From: Terracoccus luteus
Lineage (GTDB): Bacteria > Actinomycetota > Actinomycetes > Actinomycetales > Dermatophilaceae
Reading direction: 5' to 3'
Length of the DNA: 64,000 nucleotides
NCBI RefSeq assembly: GCF_003635045.1
Contig: NZ_RBXT01000001.1
Coordinates: 3,534,001-3,598,000 of the forward strand
Every line of letters begins with the position of its first letter. Positions within the stretch are counted from its first letter, which is position 1. This document shows positions 33,357 to 41,054 of the stretch, piece by piece. A program made the position numbers and the translations under genes. The notes below the pieces were generated by a model. It did no database searches. It had not been told where the DNA came from and saw nothing but the letters and a program-made list of their open reading frames with translations.

Positions 33357-34858
33357 GACACCGCCACCTTCCCGGTCTTCTCGGTCTTGTCCCACGTCGT
33401 CGCCTTGCCGCGCGCCTGGGCGACGTAGGCGGCGAACGTGATGGCACACAGCAGGGGGCCGAAGCCGACGAGGAGCACGAGGGCCGGGACGAGCGGGCGG
33501 GTCAAGCGCCACCGGTCGAGCCGGTAGACCGCCCAGGCGGCGAGCATGCAACCGGCGCCCCAGACGTAGGCGGTGAGGGCCAGGAGGCTGCGCGACTGCT
33601 CGGTCCAGCCGAGGCCGGTCCCCTCGGCGACGCCCCTCACGAGGGCGTGCATCGGCCCCGGCACGAGCACCCACGCGAGGATCGCGAGGTTGACGAGACC
33701 GGGGAAGGCGACGGCCTGGCGCCAGCTGCGGCGGGCCACGCCGCGGTCGAGCAGCAGGGTGTAGGTGGTCGTCAGCACGAAGGCGAAGGCGCTCGCGCTC
33801 CAGTAGGCGCGGAAGAGCAGGTGGGCGTCGCCGGCGTCGAGCAGCCACAGCACGACGAGGGCGGTCGAGGCGAGCACCATGAAGGCGGGCAGCAGCAGCG
33901 TGGCGTACCACTGGAGGCCGAACCAGACGTTGCCGAGGTGGTGAGTCCGGCTGGGGCGGAAGAAGACCGAGCGGAACCGCCGGCTCACCTGCAGGTTCCC
34001 GCGCGACCAGCGCAGGCGCTGCTTCCACAGCCCGGTGACGCTCGCGGGCTCCTCGGCGTAGCACTGGGCGTGGGGGTCGAAGACGACGCGGCGGCCGCGC
34101 AGCTGGGTGAGCAGGGTCGTGACGGTGTCCTCGGCCAGCGTCTCGGTGTCGATCCGGCCACCGAGGGCCTCGAGGTTCTCGCGGCTGAGCAGCTGCGCAC
34201 CACCGGCGAGGCAGGCCTGCGCGCCGACGACGTTCTGCGCGCGCCGGGCCGCCAGCTGGGCCGTCGCGTACTCGTAGCCGATGTAGCGGCTCATCCAGTT
34301 CGGCGGCTGGCTCGCCTCGCGGATGAACGCGGTCACGGCGCCGACCTCGGGGTCGGCGAGATGGCGGGCGAGCCGGGCGATCGCGTCGGGGGCGAAGACG
34401 ACGTCGGCGTCGGTGATGAGCACCGCCTGCGCCCAGTCGTCGTCGAGCAGGGCGGCCAGCCCGTGGTTGAGGGTGTGGGCCTTGCCCTGACCGCCCTGCG
34501 CGCGACGGAGCACGAGCAGGCGCCCGGGATGACGGGCGCCCTTGTCGGCCAACAGCTCAGGGGTGCCGTCGGTGCTCGCGTCGTCGACGACGACGAGCCG
34601 CAGCCGGTCGGGCGGGTAGTCGAGGGCCATCATCCGGTCGACCGAGAAGTCGAGCACCGCCGCCTCGTTCCAGGCGGGGACCAGCACCGCCACCCGGGGC
34701 AGGTGGGCGGGGTCGGCCCGGTCGTAGTGCGACCGCCGCCCGTGCAGCGAGACGAGCACGAACTGCCAGACGGCGCAGAGCATCGGCAGCGCGCCGACGA
34801 GGATGAGCACGCTGAGCAGCCAGCCCGTGGTCGTCGTCGGCGTGTCGACCGCGGTCAC
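33353..34858 (-). CDS. Processive family 2 glycosyltransferase (HAS/NodC/cellulose-synthase-like)
   Basis: 501 residues. One N-terminal membrane helix (WLLSVLILVGALPMLCAVWQ) is followed by a GT2 domain, with VAVLVPAWNEAA, VVVDDASTDGT, ITDADVVF and the processivity motif QRLRWSRG. At least four C-terminal helices could form a translocation channel (YATLLLPAFMVLASTALVVLWLL and others). Such enzymes polymerise and export a polysaccharide in one step. Its operon suggests a hexosamine-containing chain modified by the PIG-L protein. GTG at 34858 overlaps the PHP gene by GTGA. Confidence 0.9.
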   Translation of the reverse strand: MTAVDTPTTTTGWLLSVLILVGALPMLCAVWQFVLVSLHGRRSHYDRADPAHLPRVAVLVPAWNEAAVLDFSVDRMMALDYPPDRLRLVVVDDASTDGTPELLADKGARHPGRLLVLRRAQGGQGKAHTLNHGLAALLDDDWAQAVLITDADVVFAPDAIARLARHLADPEVGAVTAFIREASQPPNWMSRYIGYEYATAQLAARRAQNVVGAQACLAGGAQLLSRENLEALGGRIDTETLAEDTVTTLLTQLRGRRVVFDPHAQCYAEEPASVTGLWKQRLRWSRGNLQVSRRFRSVFFRPSRTHHLGNVWFGLQWYATLLLPAFMVLASTALVVLWLLDAGDAHLLFRAYWSASAFAFVLTTTYTLLLDRGVARRSWRQAVAFPGLVNLAILAWVLVPGPMHALVRGVAEGTGLGWTEQSRSLLALTAYVWGAGCMLAAWAVYRLDRWRLTRPLVPALVLLVGFGPLLCAITFAAYVAQARGKATTWDKTEKTGKVAVS

Positions 34859-35628
34859 GGTGACCGCCGCGCGCCGGCCTGCGCGGGCCGGCCGAGGGCG
34901 TCGAGCAGCCGGTCGAACCGGCCGACGTCGGCGGCGCGGTGGGCGTCGCTCCCCGCGACGATGCGCACACCGGCATCCGCGAGGGTCACGAGCACCCCGG
35001 ATGCCGGGCAGCCCCACTTCTCGTTGGCCTCCACCGCCGCGTCGGCCGCGCGACAGGCGGCCGCGAGCTCCGCGAGGAGGTCGGCGAGCAGCGAGGGCTC
35101 GAGGTCCTGCTCGTCCACGGCGCACTTCGGCAGCAGGCTGAAGAGGTGGGCGACGACGGTCGGCGCGGGGCTGCGGCGCACGGCGGCCGCGGTCGCGAGC
35201 ACGACGCGCTCGACGACGGCCGCCGCCGGGGTGCGCCCCGTCGTGACGGCGCTCGCCACCTCGCGCGGGTGCACCGGCCCGTCGACCCCCGGGAACTGGT
35301 GGTCGGCGACGAGGACGAGGTCGAGCGGCGGCAGGTCGGCCGGCAGGTCGAGGTGCCCACGGTCGTCGAGCATCTTGACCTCGACGCCGCACCGCACGGT
35401 GAGGCCGTCACGGTGCAGGGCGCGGACCTCGGCCACGTACTCGGGCAGCCACGTGGAGTCGGTGCGCACGTGGTCGCTGATGCCCCACGTGTGCAGGCCC
35501 GCCGCCACGGCCGCGTCGGCCATCGACCCGAGCCCGTCGGCGCCGTCGGTCCACGTGGAGTGGGTGTGCACGTCGCTGCCGAGGTCGACCGCCTGCAACC
35601 GCAGCTGCGGCGCGGGGCGGGCCGTCAC
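34855..35628 (-). CDS. PHP-domain phosphoesterase
   Basis: 257 residues. The PHP metal-binding motifs appear in order: DVHTHSTWTDG (His21, His23), ISDHVR, a central Glu/His region (GVEVKML, ADHQFPG), VVAHLFS and the terminal AGSDAHR. The family includes histidinol phosphatases and tyrosine-protein phosphatases such as CpsB/Wzb-like capsule regulators. A sugar-phosphate or BY-kinase phosphatase role is plausible. It overlaps both neighbours by four bases (GTGA). Confidence 0.88.
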   Translation of the reverse strand: MTARPAPQLRLQAVDLGSDVHTHSTWTDGADGLGSMADAAVAAGLHTWGISDHVRTDSTWLPEYVAEVRALHRDGLTVRCGVEVKMLDDRGHLDLPADLPPLDLVLVADHQFPGVDGPVHPREVASAVTTGRTPAAAVVERVVLATAAAVRRSPAPTVVAHLFSLLPKCAVDEQDLEPSLLADLLAELAAACRAADAAVEANEKWGCPASGVLVTLADAGVRIVAGSDAHRAADVGRFDRLLDALGRPAQAGARRSP

Positions 35629-36653
35629 GTCGCCGCCCCGAGGGCCGCCGGCACCGGGTCGGCTGAGGGCACGTCGCAGTACTCGGCGACCGGCACGAGC
35701 ACCTCGTCCCAGTGGCGCACGACGGCGACCTCGGCGAACTCGACGTGGTCGGGCACGGGGTCGCCGAAGGCGGCGGCCACGGAGAGACGCGGCATGTCGA
35801 CCCCGGCCGCGACGGTCAGGGCCATGGTGCCGGGGAAGCGCGGGTTGACCTCGAGCAGGGCGGGCGTGCCGTCGACCGCGCGGCGCACCTGGACGTTGAC
35901 GACGCCGACGACGCCGATCGCCTCGGCCACCGTGCGGCCGAAGGTCACGAGGGCCGGGTCGGCGACGGTGCGCCCGGCCACCGCGATGCCGGAGTCGACC
36001 TTGTCGCGCCGCCTCGGGACGGCGGCGACGACGTGCCCGTCGGGCCGGGCGAGCACGTCGACGGAGAACTCCTCGCCGGGCAGCCACTCCTGCAGGATCT
36101 GGCTGCCGTCACGGGGCACCCCGTCGAGGTGCGCGGCGTCGGGCAGCACCGCGAAGCCGCGGCCGCCGGCACCGCTGCGCGGCTTGACGATGAAGGGCGT
36201 GCCGAGCGCGGCGACCTCCTCGTCCGTCGTGCCGCCCTCGAGCAGCACCGTGGCGGGCACCCGCACGGTGTCGGCGCACGCCTGCATGAGGGCCCACTTG
36301 TCAAGGCACGTCCCGAGGGTGGTCGGGCGCTCGACGAGCAGTCGGATGCCGTGGGCCGCGAAGTCGTCGGCCCGCCGGGAGACCTCGAGCAGCTCGACAT
36401 CGACGGTGGGCACGACGAGGTCGGCACCGTGGGCGCGGGCCGCCTCGAGCAGGGCGTCGACGAAGCGGGGGTCGTCGCCGCGGGGGAGCAGCACCCGGTC
36501 GCCGGGGTCGGCGAGGTAGAGGCCGACGGCGTGGGGGTCGATGTCCGCGGCGACGACGCGGTACCGGTCGCGCAGCGCGCGCAGCAGCGTCACCGCCGCC
36601 GCCCCGCCGGCGCCGGTGACGAGGACGGTGCGGGAGCCGGGTGCGCCGGTCAT
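35625..36653 (-). CDS. ATP-grasp domain protein (carbamoyl-phosphate-synthase-like)
   Basis: 342 residues. The N-terminal Rossmann-like domain reads VLVTGAGGAAAVTLLRALRDRY. The ATP-grasp core includes KPRSGAGGRGF, LQEWLPGEEFSVDVLA and the metal site EVNPRFPGTMAL. Such enzymes join a carboxylate to an amine or thiol through acyl-phosphate. In this glycan operon it could attach an amino acid or make an activated precursor; the substrate is unknown. ATG overlaps the PIG-L stop (ATGA) and the gene overlaps the PHP start. Confidence 0.87.
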   Translation of the reverse strand: MTGAPGSRTVLVTGAGGAAAVTLLRALRDRYRVVAADIDPHAVGLYLADPGDRVLLPRGDDPRFVDALLEAARAHGADLVVPTVDVELLEVSRRADDFAAHGIRLLVERPTTLGTCLDKWALMQACADTVRVPATVLLEGGTTDEEVAALGTPFIVKPRSGAGGRGFAVLPDAAHLDGVPRDGSQILQEWLPGEEFSVDVLARPDGHVVAAVPRRRDKVDSGIAVAGRTVADPALVTFGRTVAEAIGVVGVVNVQVRRAVDGTPALLEVNPRFPGTMALTVAAGVDMPRLSVAAAFGDPVPDHVEFAEVAVVRHWDEVLVPVAEYCDVPSADPVPAALGAAT

Positions 36654-37945
36654 GCGTCGACCGCCGTCCGCTGGTGCAGGTCGAGCACCGGCGCGGTCGG
36701 CCCGCTCTCGTCGACGACCTGGCTCACGGCGCGCTGGAGCGGCCGGGTGAGGCTGCGCACGATCTCGAACGGCTCGGCGTAGCGGGCCCGGGGCGCGAGG
36801 CTGCGCGCCCAGTAGCGGGCGGCGGCGATGACCATCTCGGGCTCGAGGTAGGAGCGGTCGCGCTGCGAGTCGAACAGGCGCAGCAGGTCGACCTTTCGCA
36901 CGACGACATCGTCGATCGCGACGTACTTGGTCGGAGCGAACTCGTTGGTGGCAGAGGGCGACTGGAAGGCGAAGACCTGCGGCACGTGGCGGCTCGCGCT
37001 GATGACGGCGGTGTGCACCGAGCGGTGGTCCTGGTGCTGGTCGTGGCGGGAGTGGGTGTAGATGATCGTCGGGTCGACGAGGCGCACGACGGCCTCGAGC
37101 AGCCGGATGGTGTCCACGCCCCCGTCCAGCCGGGTGTCCGGCAGGTCGGCGAGCATGAGCTCGGCGCCCATGGTGGCGGCGGCCGCGGCCGCCTCGAGCA
37201 TGCGGTCCTGCTGGTCGCCACCGACCGCACCGTGGCTGAGGGTGAACACGGAGACCGTGTCGCCGCGGCGGCGGTGGTCGAGCAGCGTGCCACCACAACC
37301 GATCTCGACGTCGTCGGGGTGGGCGCCGATGGCGAGCACCCGGTCGGCGCGGGCGCTCGCCTGCCGCAGGACCTTGGCGATCGTGGCGTCGAGGGCCATC
37401 GCGTCGTCGGGGTCGACGACGTCGCTGATGCCGGCGCGCATGGCGACGACGAGCAGCGGCGGGCTGAGGTCGTCGGGGCCGGCGAGCAGCAGCACCCTGG
37501 CGTTCGGGCTCACGGCGTGCAGCTCACGCACGAGCCGCACCCCCTCGTCGTCGGTCACGGCGTCGGCCCCGACGAAGAGCACGTGGAAGGCGGGCAGCTC
37601 CGAGACGCCGGCGAGCACGTCGACGGTGCGCAGGTCGGTGCACGCGCACCCGTGCCGGTCGAGGGCGGCGCGCACGGTCTCGGACCTCGACCGGCCGAGC
37701 AGCAGCGCGAGCGGCGGCGGGGCCGAGAGCCGGCGCTCGACGCCGACGGGGAGGTCGTCCTCCGCGGACCCGCCCGTCGACCCGGCCGCGCCGGTCATCC
37801 CGGTCATCCCGGCCATCGCCGGTAGGGCGGACACGGAGCTCGTGGTGGACGTGAGGGTCAGCGCTGCGGGTGCGGCGGCGACCGTCTCGTCGGGTCGGTC
37901 GACACCGGTCACGGGCGGCGTTCCTCCCAGGTCGTGCACCGGCAT
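36650..37945 (-). CDS. Receiver-like domain fused to PIG-L/LmbE N-deacetylase
   Basis: 431 residues. The first 75 are low complexity (GMTGMTGAAGSTGGS). About 77-195 resembles a degenerate response-regulator receiver (LALLLGRSRSETVRAALD; HVLFVGADAV; ARVLLLAGPDD; AMRAGISDVVDPDD) lacking a clear acidic triad. About 201-420 is a PIG-L domain with AHPDDVEIGCGG and HDQHQDHRSVH, the zinc ligands of N-acetylglucosamine deacetylases (MshB, PIG-L). It begins the operon. ATG at 37945 with GGTGGGGG upstream is preferred over the longer open frame. Confidence 0.85.
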   Translation of the reverse strand: MPVHDLGGTPPVTGVDRPDETVAAAPAALTLTSTTSSVSALPAMAGMTGMTGAAGSTGGSAEDDLPVGVERRLSAPPPLALLLGRSRSETVRAALDRHGCACTDLRTVDVLAGVSELPAFHVLFVGADAVTDDEGVRLVRELHAVSPNARVLLLAGPDDLSPPLLVVAMRAGISDVVDPDDAMALDATIAKVLRQASARADRVLAIGAHPDDVEIGCGGTLLDHRRRGDTVSVFTLSHGAVGGDQQDRMLEAAAAAATMGAELMLADLPDTRLDGGVDTIRLLEAVVRLVDPTIIYTHSRHDQHQDHRSVHTAVISASRHVPQVFAFQSPSATNEFAPTKYVAIDDVVVRKVDLLRLFDSQRDRSYLEPEMVIAAARYWARSLAPRARYAEPFEIVRSLTRPLQRAVSQVVDESGPTAPVLDLHQRTAVDA

Positions 37946-38186
37946 CCCCCACCGGCGCTGGAACAAAGCGTATTTTACGGACAGTAAACCGGACGATATG
38001 CCATGTTCCGCCCGAGCGGGAAGGGGCTCAACGCCCCCGGGCCGTGATTTCAAAATGCCCGATACATCCGCTTGACCGTAGTATGCGCGTCGGACGCACG
38101 TCACCGGCACGCGCTCCGACCGGCCTGGTCGCCCCCGCGGCCCGGCCGACACCCGCCGGACGCCCGATGCGAGACGAGGACGAGCA
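37946..38186. promoter_or_regulatory. Divergent promoter region of the two polysaccharide operons
   Basis: 241 bp without a gene. A -10-like TAAAAT on the minus strand (37972-37977) precedes the PIG-L gene. TTTAC-GGACA-GTAAA (37974-37988), a perfect 5-bp dyad, overlaps it and is a probable operator. An AT-richer stretch at 38047-38084 with TTGACC and TAGTAT likely serves the BY-kinase gene. Confidence 0.5.
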
Positions 38187-39824
38187 GTGGAGCTTCGCGA
38201 CTACCTGGACGTGGCCCGGAAGAGGTGGCGCGTCATCGTGGCCGTCACCCTGGCGGTCGTCGCCGCGGCCGCCCTCTGGACGGCGACGACGACGCGGACC
38301 TACGCCTCGACGACCCAGTTCTTCGTCTCGACCTCGGGGGGTGACAACGCCGCCTCGCTGCAGCAGGGCAACACCTTCACCCAGGCCCGGGTGAAGTCGT
38401 ACACGCAGCTGCTCGAGTCGCCGAAGATCCTCGACCCGGTCATCGCCGCGACGGGGCTCGACACGACCGCCGCCGCCCTCGCCGGCCAGATCAGCGCCAC
38501 CGTGCCGCTCGACACCGTCGTCATCGAGGTCACCGTCACCGACACGAGCGCCACCCGGGCCGCCGACATCGCGCGGGCCATCGCGGGCACCTTCCCGAAG
38601 GCCATCGCCGACATCGAGCAGGTGCAGTCCGACCAGCAGAGCCCGGTCAAGGTCACCGTCGTCAAGCAGGCCGCGGTCGACCCGACCCCGGTCAGCCCCC
38701 GCCCGGCCCGCAACCTCGCGCTCGGGCTGGCCCTCGGGCTGCTGCTCGGCGCGGCCGTGGCCGTGCTGCGCGACGTGCTCGACCAGCGGGTCAAGAGCAG
38801 CCGCGACCTCGAGAGCGTCACCGACGCCACCGTCATCGGCGGCATCGCCTACGACGCCGACGCGGGCGACCACCCGCTCATCGTGCAGGTCGACCCCCGC
38901 TCACCGCGGGCCGAGGCCTTCCGCTCCGTGCGCACCAACCTGCAGTTCATCGACGTCACGGACGCACCGCGCACCATCGTCGTCACCTCGTCGGTGGCGG
39001 GCGAGGGCAAGTCGACGACGGTCGCCAACCTCGGGCTCACCCTCGCCGAGACCGGGCACAGCGTCGCCATCATCGAGGGCGACCTGCGCCGCCCCCGCCT
39101 GCTGGAGTACCTCGGCTTCGAGGGCGCGGTCGGCCTGACCGACGTGCTCATCGGCCGGCTCGAGGCGCACGAGGCGATGCAGCAGTTCGGCCGCAGCGAC
39201 CTGTGGCTGCTCGGTGCCGGGCCGATCCCGCCCAACCCGAGCGAGCTGCTCGGCTCGCCGAGCATGGCCGCCCTCATCGAGCGCCTCGGTCAGCGCTTCG
39301 ACCACGTCCTCATCGACGCCCCGCCGCTGCTGCCGGTGACCGACGCCGCGGTGCTCTCGACCCTCGTCGACGGGGCGGTCGTCGTCGTCGGGGCCGGCGT
39401 CGTCACCCGTGACCAGCTGCGCCACGCCCTCGACTCGCTCGAGGCGGTCAACGGCCGGGTGCTCGGGGTCATCCTCAACCGCCTGCAGGCGGGTGAGGGC
39501 GGCGCCTACGGCACGTACGCCTACGACTACTCGGCCGACACCGAGCGCACGACCGCTCGTGGCCCCGGACGCCTGCCCGCGTGGCTGACGCGGGGCTCGC
39601 GCGGGTCCGCGCGCCCGGGCCGGTACGGCCGCGGCCGTACCGGCACCGACGCCGCCGAGGCCGTGACGGGCGGTGCGGATGCCGTCGCGCCGGCCCGGGC
39701 GACCACGCGCACGGGCGCACCCGCGGGGCGGACCGGCATCCGGCCGACGCCTCCGCGGACCGACGACCCGAGGGCGGGCGACGCGGACGCCGCGGCGCCG
39801 CGGCCCGAGGTCGCCCGACGCTGA
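38187..39824 (+). CDS. Wzz-type chain-length/BY-kinase polysaccharide co-polymerase
   Basis: 545 residues. The Wzz domain is flanked by two membrane helices (about 17-33 and 176-195, with the PRPARN segment before the second). The cytoplasmic tyrosine kinase follows: Walker A AGEGKSTT (271-278), Walker A' AIIEGDLRRP and Walker B LIDAPPLLPVTDAA. A short Tyr cluster, YGTYAYDYS, lies about residue 445, before a Gly/Arg-rich tail of about 85 residues. It sets glycan chain length and is controlled by autophosphorylation, opposed by a Wzb phosphatase (the 45.1 kb gene or PHP protein). GTG start with GAGGA upstream. Confidence 0.92.
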   Translation: MELRDYLDVARKRWRVIVAVTLAVVAAAALWTATTTRTYASTTQFFVSTSGGDNAASLQQGNTFTQARVKSYTQLLESPKILDPVIAATGLDTTAAALAGQISATVPLDTVVIEVTVTDTSATRAADIARAIAGTFPKAIADIEQVQSDQQSPVKVTVVKQAAVDPTPVSPRPARNLALGLALGLLLGAAVAVLRDVLDQRVKSSRDLESVTDATVIGGIAYDADAGDHPLIVQVDPRSPRAEAFRSVRTNLQFIDVTDAPRTIVVTSSVAGEGKSTTVANLGLTLAETGHSVAIIEGDLRRPRLLEYLGFEGAVGLTDVLIGRLEAHEAMQQFGRSDLWLLGAGPIPPNPSELLGSPSMAALIERLGQRFDHVLIDAPPLLPVTDAAVLSTLVDGAVVVVGAGVVTRDQLRHALDSLEAVNGRVLGVILNRLQAGEGGAYGTYAYDYSADTERTTARGPGRLPAWLTRGSRGSARPGRYGRGRTGTDAAEAVTGGADAVAPARATTRTGAPAGRTGIRPTPPRTDDPRAGDADAAAPRPEVARR

Positions 39825-39976
39825 CCGCGCGACCCGGGAGGCGCCCGCCCGCGCGGCGGCCCTAGCCTGTCGGCAGACGCGCCGCGCCGGGTGCGGCGCC
39901 GACGGTGACGGCGGGAGCGGCGCATGCAGCAGGGGCACCACGGCGACGACGGCACACGCCGTACGGGCGGTGCGCC

Positions 39977-40990
39977 GTGACGGCGGCCATGCCGCTCGAC
40001 CCGCGCGAGGAGCGCGCCTACCGCCTGGTCGTCGGCCTCGCCGGCGCGCGGTCGGACCAGCTCGCCGAGGTGGCGGGGACGACGACGTCGGACGCGGCCG
40101 ACCTGCTCGCCCGCCTGCACGCCAAGGGTCTGGTCAGCCGGCGACCGGGCGGTGAGCCCGAGTTCGTCGCCCTGCCGCCCGAGGTCGCTCTCGCGACCAC
40201 CCTGCTGCGACAGCAGGAGTCGCTCGACGCGGCCCGTCAGCTCGTCTCCTCGCTGAGCGACGAGTACCGCGCCGCGAGCCGGCGCCGCGACGCCCACGCG
40301 GCGGTCGAGGTCGTCGTCGGCAGCCGGGTGCTGCGCGACACGCTGCGCGGTCTGCAGGACTCGGCCACGAGCGAGATCCTCTGGTTCTGCCGGGCCAACC
40401 CCCTCGCCATGGCCGGGTCCGAGAACCTCGAGGAGGAGGCCGCGCTGCGCCGCGGCGTGCGCTACCGGGCGGTGTACGAGCGGGCGCTCGTCGAGGCACC
40501 CGGCGAGCTGGACGGCATCCTCGAGGCGGTCGGGTGGGGCGAGGAGGCGAGGGTGACGCCGACGCTGCCGGTGCGTCTCGCCGTCGTCGACCGCTCGACC
40601 GCGGTGTGCCCGCTCACGTACGACGGCGACCGCGCGGTGGGCGAGCCGTCCGCCGCCGTCATCGGGCGGGGCCAGCTGCTCGACGCGCTCCTCGCGCTGT
40701 TCGAGGGCTGCTGGGAACGGGCCACCCCGCTCGTCGGCGAGGTGGACGGCGCCGCGGCCGCGACGGCCGGCGCCCCCGAGGCGGTGACCGAGGCGGGCGA
40801 CGCGGTCACCGCCCAGGACCGCACCGTGCTCTCGCTCGTCGTCGCCGGTCTGCCCGACAAGTCGATCAGCTCGCAGCTGCGCGTCAGCCGTCGGACGGTG
40901 CAGCGCCGGCTCACCCGGCTCATGACCATCGCCGGGGTCGACACCCGGACCGCCCTGGCGTATCAGGCCGCCCGCCGCGGCTGGGTCTGA
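39977..40990 (+). CDS. TrmB-like/LuxR-type helix-turn-helix transcriptional regulator
   Basis: 337 residues with two DNA-binding regions. The N-terminal TrmB-like wHTH is REERAYRLVVGLAGARSDQLAEVAGTTTSDAADLLARL. The C-terminal LuxR/GerE HTH contains GLPDKSISSQLRVSRRTVQRRL. The middle has a SEILWFCRANP segment seen in related regulators. No ligand or phosphorylation site is apparent. It lies within the polysaccharide region and may be its regulator. GTG at 39977 or ATG at 39989 are both plausible starts. Confidence 0.82.
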   Translation: MTAAMPLDPREERAYRLVVGLAGARSDQLAEVAGTTTSDAADLLARLHAKGLVSRRPGGEPEFVALPPEVALATTLLRQQESLDAARQLVSSLSDEYRAASRRRDAHAAVEVVVGSRVLRDTLRGLQDSATSEILWFCRANPLAMAGSENLEEEAALRRGVRYRAVYERALVEAPGELDGILEAVGWGEEARVTPTLPVRLAVVDRSTAVCPLTYDGDRAVGEPSAAVIGRGQLLDALLALFEGCWERATPLVGEVDGAAAATAGAPEAVTEAGDAVTAQDRTVLSLVVAGLPDKSISSQLRVSRRTVQRRLTRLMTIAGVDTRTALAYQAARRGWV

Positions 40991-41003
40991 CGCGCCCGAC
41001 CTC

Positions 41004-41035
41004 CCCCCGACCGTCGTGTTCGCGACGGCCGGGGG
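41004..41035. terminator. Bidirectional hairpin terminator
   Basis: CCCCCGACCGTCG (41004-41016) pairs with 41023-41035 over 13 bp with one mismatch, around a six-base loop. It lies between the convergent regulator and subtilase genes. Confidence 0.75.
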
Positions 41036-41054
41036 ATGGTCGATCGGCTGCGGC

